Of a stretch of 64,000 nt of DNA, positions 58,388-64,000 are shown in pieces. The stretch is from Chlamydiia bacterium (GTDB lineage: Bacteria; Chlamydiota; Chlamydiia; Chlamydiales; GCA-2402025), in assembly GCA_022601395.1 (NCBI GenBank), contig JAJACS010000001.1, forward strand, positions 136,299-200,298, in the 5' to 3' direction. How positions within the stretch are numbered: the first letter of the stretch is position 1; every line of letters starts with the position of its first letter. Below the pieces are notes generated by a model that saw nothing but the letters and a program-made list of their open reading frames with translations, was not told the DNA's origin and did not search any database. The position numbers and the translations under genes were made by a program.

Positions 58388-59500
58388 TTAATGCCTAGGG
58401 CCTATTTGTATTTTTACGGGACAGAACTGCTGCATGTTGTTTAAGAGATCCTCTTCGGGTATAGGAAGCAAGAGGGCTATGCCAAAAGGGCCATTTGTGC
58501 CTACAGGTAGTGGTATATTGCTAAGTGCTACTCCACGATCAAGGTCAATAACAGAAATGTTATTAGATTGTCCGTTTGTTGTGTATGCTCTTCGACTGTC
58601 AGTGTCGATGGCAATGCCTTCAGGCTGACCAGGACTTGGTAGAGTAATGTTAGTCGGGAATGCTGTTCCTGTATTAAGATCTATAACAGAGGTGTCGTTG
58701 GAAGTTCCATTTGCTATGTACGCTCTTCTTCCTTTAGCATCGATGGCAATACCCACGGGAGCTTGCGAGCCAGCGGGCAATTCGATGTTTGGTAGTGCCA
58801 AACTTGTATGAAGATCTATAACTGAGACGTTATTGGAGGATACGTTTGTTATGTAGGCTCTTCTTCCCTTAGTATCGATTACGATATATTTAGAACCTTG
58901 TGTGCCGACGCCAGGGCTTGGCAAGGCGATGTTGGGTAGGGCTGCCCCAGTACGAAGATCTATGACAGAGACGTTATTCGAGGCAAAGTTTGCTACATAG
59001 GCTCTTCGACTGTCAGTATCGATAGCAATGCTTATAGGTTCAATCGTATCAACTCCGGGGCTTGGTAGAGTAATGTTACTTGGGAATGCTGTTCTAGAGT
59101 TAAGATCGATAACAGAGATGTCGTTGGAGCCTTCATTTGTTATGTAAGCTCTTCTTCCTACAGTATCGATAGCAATACCAGTCGGTCTATTTGAGCCTGC
59201 AGGTAGTTCGATATTGGCAAGGGCTGTATCGGTATTTAGATCAACTACTGAGACGTCTTTGGAATCTGAGTTGCAAATGTAGGCTCTTCGCTTTTTAGGA
59301 TCGATGGCGATGCCAGTAGGGCTTGCCATACCAACTCCAGGACTTGGTAAGGCGATATTTGGAAGAGCTACTCCTGTATCAAGATTAATAACCGATACAT
59401 TATTGGAGCCTATATTGGCAGTATAAGCTCTGTTGCCTGTTGCTTCTACATGAGCTTCTAGTAGAAAAACTGCAACTATCAAACTAAGTAAACTTCTCAT
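58388..59500 (-). CDS. Exported YVTN-type seven-bladed beta-propeller
   Basis: 370 residues: signal peptide (about 1-20), seven repeats of about 44-48 residues each starting RRAY(I/V/T).N..SN(D/N)(V/I)SVIDL and ending GIAIDT(K/D)(G/S) (residues about 23-350), then a short Cys-containing tail (QQFCPVKIQIGPRH). YVTN/SMP-30-like propellers usually bind partners or carbohydrates in the periplasm or on the surface. The repeat order shows higher-order duplication (see findings). Single-gene unit. Confidence 0.85.
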   Translation of the reverse strand: MRSLLSLIVAVFLLEAHVEATGNRAYTANIGSNNVSVINLDTGVALPNIALPSPGVGMASPTGIAIDPKKRRAYICNSDSKDVSVVDLNTDTALANIELPAGSNRPTGIAIDTVGRRAYITNEGSNDISVIDLNSRTAFPSNITLPSPGVDTIEPISIAIDTDSRRAYVANFASNNVSVIDLRTGAALPNIALPSPGVGTQGSKYIVIDTKGRRAYITNVSSNNVSVIDLHTSLALPNIELPAGSQAPVGIAIDAKGRRAYIANGTSNDTSVIDLNTGTAFPTNITLPSPGQPEGIAIDTDSRRAYTTNGQSNNISVIDLDRGVALSNIPLPVGTNGPFGIALLLPIPEEDLLNNMQQFCPVKIQIGPRH

Positions 59501-59603
59501 AACCGATCCTTACTTTGAAAATTCTATTTGCAGGATAGGATTTTTACAAAAGAGTTGCAAAGTTTTTTTGAGTTGGGATGCACAGGGTTGGTTTACTATG
59601 AGC

Positions 59604-59632
59604 AAAAAAAAAGCAGCGTTTCCGCTGCTTTT
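59604..59632 (-). terminator. Rho-independent terminator of secA
   Basis: On the minus strand AGCAGCG, loop GAAA, CGCTGCT, then T8. It ends the secA transcript 4 nt after its stop codon. Confidence 0.93.
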
Positions 59633-59635
59633 AAC

Positions 59636-62581
59636 CTATGAATTTTGATCTTCTTCCGTGAGAAGCTTTTGCTTCGGTTTGTAGTACCGCGGGAAGTTAT
59701 CAGTCTGTAATCTTTGTATAGACTCTTTTAGCTGCTGAGCTTGTGGCGGGATCATCTCAAACTTAAAGAGTGAGTGTGCGATCTCTACCTTTAGCTCTGT
59801 GCTAAAGCTATCAAAAAGAGCAAATGCTTCATGCTTGAATTCAAGTAGGGGATCTTTTTGTCCCACAACTCTTAAGTTCACGTCTGTTCTTAAGTGGTCA
59901 ATCCCAAGAAGGTGCTGTTGCCAGTGCCTATCGATGTGACCGATAAGTAGACTTTTTATCACTTCTTCAAGAACTTGTATTGGGTCTACTTCTTTACCTG
60001 CATTCGTTTGTACTGCGGCAATGATCTCAGCTTCATGATCTAGCTTCTTTTTAAAGGCATCTAAGATCGTCTCTACTGCCTTTGTTTTGATCTCATCTAC
60101 TGTGATGTAATCATTGTCATAATCTTTCGATTCTGCGCTTACAGGGAAGTTTGAAATAATCCAATCTACAAAGCCAACTGCATTCCAGCCCATAGGGTCT
60201 GATCTTGAAGAGAAGAACTCTTCAACTTTACGCTCGCAGATGCTTTCCATAATGTCAAAAGTGACATTTACAGGTGTTTTTGTGGAAAGAATTTCATTTC
60301 TAAACGTGTAGATCTCTTGACGCTGCTTGTTCATGACATCGTCATACTCAAGAGTATGCTTACGGATCGAGTAGTTGCGCTGCTCGATTCTCTTCTGCGC
60401 TGTTTCAATAGACCTATTTAAGATAGGAGCTGAAATAGGCTCACCTTCTGGAGGTCTAAATCTTTGCAAGAATAGAGTGAGTTTTGGAGAAGTGAAGAGT
60501 CTCATAAGAGAGTCTTCGAATGATACGTAGAACTTGGAAGATCCAGGATCTCCTTGTCTTGCGCAACGTCCTCTTAACTGTCTATCAATACGTCTTGATT
60601 GGTGCCTTGTTGTACCGATAACATGAAGACCGCCAAGTTCTGCAATCCCTTCTGCAAGCTTAATGTCAGTACCTCTACCTGCCATGTTGGTCGCAACGGT
60701 GATTGCGCCATTTTGGCCAGCGTTCGCAATGATCTCAGCTTCTTGTGCGTGATTCTTTGCGTTAAGTACAGTGTACGGAAGCTTGTTTTGCCTTAAGATT
60801 CTACCAAGTTTTTCAGAAACCTCTACAGACTCTGTACCAATAAGAATCGGTCTTCCTGTAGCATGGATCTCTGTAATATCTTTGATAAGAGCGTTGTATT
60901 TTTCACGCTCTGTCATGTAGATCTCATCGTCTAAATCATCCCTAACGCATTTTCTGTTTGTTGGGATCTCAAGAACATCGATTTCGTAGATCTGCTTAAA
61001 TTCATTCGCTTCTGTCATAGCAGTACCTGTCATACCAGCAAGCTTGTCATACATCCTAAAGTAGTTCTGGAGAGTGATCGTTGCGTAGGTCTGCGTTTCT
61101 TGCTGGATAGGAACATTTTCTTTTGCTTCGATAGACTGATGAAGCCCATCAGAAAATCTTCTTCCAGGTTGCGGTCTGCCTGTGTTCTCATCAATAATGA
61201 CAATTTTCTTGTCATCGATGATGTAGTCCACGTCTTTTTCCATAAGAAGGTGCGCGCGGAAGAGCTGTCTTAGGTTGTGTGCACGCTCTTTTCTTTTTGC
61301 GTCTTCTTCACGGATCTCAACTTTCTTTTGCATGCGGTCTTGATCATCAAGCTCTTCGTTTTGATCGATCTTGGCATACTCATGTCCTAGATCAAGCATT
61401 GTGAAGTCATCGTTGCCATCTTTGTTTGTGTCATGGTTAGACCAGGACTGGATCCCTTTGTCTGTAAGTTCAAACTCAGAGTTTCTCTCATCTACGATGA
61501 TGTATAGCTGTGCAAGTGTTTCAAGACGCTCTTCCTTGTTTGGATCACCATGAAAATAGGTTTCCCACTTATCGATCTCAACACGGATGTCTGGATGCTC
61601 TTTTAAACGCTTTAAGACTTTGTTTTGAGGAGTACCTTTCCCAACAAGCCAGATCTTCTTATAAGCTTCTGTTATTTCAGCATCTTCAGCTTTGGTAAAT
61701 TTTTTCTTCTCTTCTGATTCTTCTTCCACAAGAAGGCCGAACTTGTCTAGTACCTTACGAGCGTCTGTTGCAAGCTTGTTGCAGTAGTCTCTTTGTAGCT
61801 TTACAATGTAAGAAACAGTTCCTTTCAGCGAGTCATACATCTGTCTCGAAGATGAGGAAGGTCCAGAAATGATAAGTGGTGTTCTCGCCTCATCAATTAA
61901 GATAGAGTCGATTTCATCGACGATCGCAAAGAAATGCCCTCTTTGGCACTGCTCATTGATGTTGTGCGCCATTGAATTGTCTCTTAAGTAGTCAAATCCA
62001 AACTCAGAAGAAGTACCGTAGACGATGTCTGCTGCATACACTTTCTTTCGCTCTTGTGGCGGTATTTGTGATGTTAAAGCCTCAACAGTCAGGCCAAGCT
62101 TCTTAAAGATTGCACCGATCCACTCGCAGTCACGCTTTGCTAAGTAATCGTTTACTGTCACAAGGTGAACAGGCTCTCCAGAGAGAGCATTTAAGAAAAG
62201 AGGCATCGATGCTGTAAGCGTCTTACCTTCTCCTGTCATCATCTCAGAGATCGAGCCGTAATGCATGGAGATACCACCAAGGATCTGCACATCGTAGGGA
62301 ATCATGTCCCATTTCTGTGTGTAACCAGATACATGCACTTCAGATCCAAAAAGCTGTCTACAAGCTACTTTTACAAGTGCATAGGCTTCAGGTAGCAGGC
62401 TGTCAAGAGATGCACCCTCTTGGTAACGTTTTTTTAGAGAGAGTGTGGTTTCTTTGAGTTCGTCTTCGTTTAAATCGATAAGAGACTTTTCACATTCATT
62501 CACTTTGTGAACGATTTTCCAATATTTCTTCAAAATGCGGCTTTGCGCTGTACCAATAACTTTTTTAAAAAGACCTAGCAT
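59636..62581 (-). CDS. secA: Preprotein translocase ATPase SecA
   Basis: 981 residues. Motor motifs: MMTGEGKTLTASMPLFLNAL, VDEIDSILIDEARTPLIISG, MTGTAMTEANEF, GRGTDIKL and GSSKFYVSFEDSLM. Extra charged segment (about 285-430) within the first motor domain resembles the enlarged SecA of chlamydiae. The C-terminus (YKPKQKLLTEEDQNS) has no Cys-rich SEC-C zinc motif, as in other chlamydiae by my recollection. ATG 62581 has CAGGGAA upstream. Flanked by psd as in Chlamydia. Confidence 0.97.
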   Translation of the reverse strand: MLGLFKKVIGTAQSRILKKYWKIVHKVNECEKSLIDLNEDELKETTLSLKKRYQEGASLDSLLPEAYALVKVACRQLFGSEVHVSGYTQKWDMIPYDVQILGGISMHYGSISEMMTGEGKTLTASMPLFLNALSGEPVHLVTVNDYLAKRDCEWIGAIFKKLGLTVEALTSQIPPQERKKVYAADIVYGTSSEFGFDYLRDNSMAHNINEQCQRGHFFAIVDEIDSILIDEARTPLIISGPSSSSRQMYDSLKGTVSYIVKLQRDYCNKLATDARKVLDKFGLLVEEESEEKKKFTKAEDAEITEAYKKIWLVGKGTPQNKVLKRLKEHPDIRVEIDKWETYFHGDPNKEERLETLAQLYIIVDERNSEFELTDKGIQSWSNHDTNKDGNDDFTMLDLGHEYAKIDQNEELDDQDRMQKKVEIREEDAKRKERAHNLRQLFRAHLLMEKDVDYIIDDKKIVIIDENTGRPQPGRRFSDGLHQSIEAKENVPIQQETQTYATITLQNYFRMYDKLAGMTGTAMTEANEFKQIYEIDVLEIPTNRKCVRDDLDDEIYMTEREKYNALIKDITEIHATGRPILIGTESVEVSEKLGRILRQNKLPYTVLNAKNHAQEAEIIANAGQNGAITVATNMAGRGTDIKLAEGIAELGGLHVIGTTRHQSRRIDRQLRGRCARQGDPGSSKFYVSFEDSLMRLFTSPKLTLFLQRFRPPEGEPISAPILNRSIETAQKRIEQRNYSIRKHTLEYDDVMNKQRQEIYTFRNEILSTKTPVNVTFDIMESICERKVEEFFSSRSDPMGWNAVGFVDWIISNFPVSAESKDYDNDYITVDEIKTKAVETILDAFKKKLDHEAEIIAAVQTNAGKEVDPIQVLEEVIKSLLIGHIDRHWQQHLLGIDHLRTDVNLRVVGQKDPLLEFKHEAFALFDSFSTELKVEIAHSLFKFEMIPPQAQQLKESIQRLQTDNFPRYYKPKQKLLTEEDQNS

Positions 62582-62711
62582 GTACCTGTATTCCCTGCTC
62601 GTTGAAAGATCGTAAAATTTATCTTGATAGATAAGTATTAATTTTCATTCTTATTTTAAAGGATTTTTGATTAAAATGGTAACTTTAATCCATTCCAGAT
62701 TTTCTGGAATT

Positions 62712-63638
62712 ATGAGTGTATCCGGGAAGATGGCAAGAATTTTTTACTTAGATAGAAAAACAAAGAAAGTCGAAGAAGAAAAAGTATATGGTAAATTCTT
62801 TATTGAATGCGCTTATGGTAATAAATTTATCACAAAACCTTTAAAAAAAATCTTAATACCTTCTCTTACTAAATCTCACTGGTTCTCTCGTTTGTACGGA
62901 AGTATACAGAAGATGAATATGAGTAGGAAGAAAATCCCTACTTTTATTGAAAAGTTTCAAGCGGATACTTCCGAGTACTTAGATCCTGTAACAAGCTTTT
63001 CAAGCTTTAATGATTTTTTCATACGCAAGCTTAAAAAAGAAGCAAGGCCTATTGCAGAAGGGGAAAAAGTTGCTGCTCTTCCTGCTGATGGAAGGTACCT
63101 TGTCTTTTCAGACATCTCAAACGTAGACCATTTTTATATCAAAGGGCAGCGCTTAGACATTGATATGCTTTTGCAAGATGAAGCTCTTGCAAAAGAGTAC
63201 AAAGACGCAACGGTTGTTTTCGCAAGACTTTGTCCAACAGACTATCATAGGTTCCACTTTCCGTGTGACTGTGTGCCGTCCGAGCCAAAACTCATCAATG
63301 GTTACTTGCACTCTGTAAATCCTATGGCTCTTCGCAAAAATATTTCCATTCTTTCTGAAAATAAAAGAGTGCTTACAGAACTAGAGTCTAAAGAGTTTGG
63401 GAAAGTACTTTATATTGAGGTGGGAGCTGTTGCTGTGGGCTCTATAAAACAAACATTCACTCCAGGAGAAGCCTACAAGAAAGGTGATGAAAAAGGATAC
63501 TTTGAGTTTGGCGGCTCTTCTGTACTGCTTCTTTTCAAAAAGGGTGCAATTACACTTGAAGAAGACCTTCTTTCTGCATCTTCTGAAAAACTAGAGATCA
63601 AAGCAAATATGGGCGAGAGCCTCGGAAAAGCTACTTAG
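62712..63638 (+). CDS. psd: Phosphatidylserine decarboxylase proenzyme
   Basis: 308 residues from ATG 62712. Catalytic motifs: FNDFFIRKLKKEARPI, DYHRFHFPCDC with the active His, VGSIKQTF and the self-cleavage site FGGSS (the Ser becomes the pyruvoyl group). It makes phosphatidylethanolamine. The start is uncertain: ATG 62730 gives MARIFYLDRKTKK, closest to the chlamydial length of about 301, while 62667/62676 would add about 15 residues. Neighbours secA and nth match Chlamydia. Confidence 0.9.
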   Translation: MSVSGKMARIFYLDRKTKKVEEEKVYGKFFIECAYGNKFITKPLKKILIPSLTKSHWFSRLYGSIQKMNMSRKKIPTFIEKFQADTSEYLDPVTSFSSFNDFFIRKLKKEARPIAEGEKVAALPADGRYLVFSDISNVDHFYIKGQRLDIDMLLQDEALAKEYKDATVVFARLCPTDYHRFHFPCDCVPSEPKLINGYLHSVNPMALRKNISILSENKRVLTELESKEFGKVLYIEVGAVAVGSIKQTFTPGEAYKKGDEKGYFEFGGSSVLLLFKKGAITLEEDLLSASSEKLEIKANMGESLGKAT

Positions 63639-64000
63639 CAAGATCTCTACATATCGGGCAGTTTCTTGTCTTGTGACCTTTTGCGCTGCAGTGCTCTCTT
63701 GCGTAGTAGATGATTTGCAGATGTACTTTGGCCCAGGATTCTTTCGAAAAAGCCTTCTTTAGGTCTTGTTCAGTAACAACTACGTTTTTGCCGGAAGAGA
63801 GTTTCCATCTTTGTGCGCACCTGTGGATATGAGTATCTACAGGGAATGCAGGTTTTTGAAAAGCCTGGCACATCACAACAGATGCTGTTTTATGCCCAAC
63901 ACCTGGAAGAGATTCTAACTCTTTTAAGTTGTCTGGAACCTTTGAGGCGAATTTTTCTACCAAGATTTTAGAAAGTGCTTTGATGTTTTTTGCTTTTGTA
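63631..64000 (-). CDS. nth: Endonuclease III (Nth), C-terminal part, cut by the window edge
   Basis: The frame is open to the right edge: KAKNIKALSKILVEKF, then the helix-hairpin-helix LESLPGVGHKTASVV and catalytic Asp in FPVDTHIHR. The C-terminal cluster region has only three Cys (EHCSAKG..RNCPICRDLAK, C-x9-C-x2-C), where E. coli Nth has four (C-x6-C-x2-C-x5-C); the protein ends before the fourth. It is a bifunctional glycosylase/AP lyase in base-excision repair. Its stop overlaps psd by 8 nt in convergent orientation. Confidence 0.9.
   Translation of the reverse strand, partial: TKAKNIKALSKILVEKFASKVPDNLKELESLPGVGHKTASVVMCQAFQKPAFPVDTHIHRCAQRWKLSSGKNVVVTEQDLKKAFSKESWAKVHLQIIYYAREHCSAKGHKTRNCPICRDLAK

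Noticed and set aside
58388-59500. Regular about 135-nt repeats resembling a repeat array
   Set aside because: They are codon-aligned propeller blades within one open gene; no constant repeats with variable spacers as in CRISPR.
60599-61698. Plus-strand frames of 60-65 codons opposite secA
   Set aside because: Antisense shadows of secA without ribosome sites or recognisable content.

Overview
The window looks like a chromosomal segment of a Chlamydiota bacterium, probably one of the amoeba-associated 'environmental' lineages and not Chlamydia itself. The evidence is gene order I recall from Chlamydia: exbB-exbD-tolA-like-tolB-pal-LysM next to tatD and sdhCAB; mutL-pepP; a phosphoesterase next to glgC; lipA-lpdA; secA-psd-nth. 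Extras such as Fic, a class III cyclase, caspase-like proteins and a DUF4143 ATPase fit a larger-genome relative. The exact genus cannot be fixed from this sequence. Base composition is moderately AT-rich, with a clearly more AT-rich patch around 23.1-25.2 kb.

Layout. 0-6.7 kb: an OmpR/PhoB response regulator and the Tol-Pal envelope cluster (minus strand), interrupted by one plus-strand secreted PhyH-like dioxygenase. 6.8-17.9 kb: tatD, then succinate dehydrogenase sdhCAB embedded in six genes whose products carry Myb/SANT-like helical repeats, three on each side. Two upstream genes were multiplied together with the sdhC promoter and start, and the three downstream genes together with the sdhB 3' end, leaving dead sdh fragments between the paralogues. 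18-25 kb: lipoate ligase, a degenerate REC-GGDEF protein, mnmG, a 29-residue mS38-like ribosomal protein, then an AT-rich MFS transporter plus exported methyltransferase. 25-28.3 kb: dnaB, then a Fic gene lying between 50-bp direct repeats made of the 3' end of tRNA-Ser(GCU) and its terminator, which suggests a minimal tRNA-targeted island. 28.3-34.6 kb: two paralogous caspase-fold-like proteins (one promoter carries a (GCTT)5 repeat), an outer-membrane barrel, and a DUF4143 ATPase bracketed by long palindromes that form terminal inverted repeats.

34.6-64 kb is mostly core: a NagZ-like glycosidase, oligopeptidase F, a SprT-DUF2786 protein, mutL-pepP, a transmembrane class III cyclase, a PhoR-like kinase (possible partner of the regulator at the left edge), pseudopilins of a type II secretion-like system, glgC, lpdA-lipA, an exported GT32-like glycosyltransferase, a coiled-coil protein, a seven-bladed YVTN propeller, secA, psd and the 3' part of nth running off the right edge.

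The strongest candidate for something undescribed is the Myb/SANT-like family built around sdhCAB. It pairs eukaryote-like DNA-binding folds with a duplication mechanism that can be read directly from the sdhC and sdhB debris. All functional statements come from reading motifs by eye; no database search was possible.
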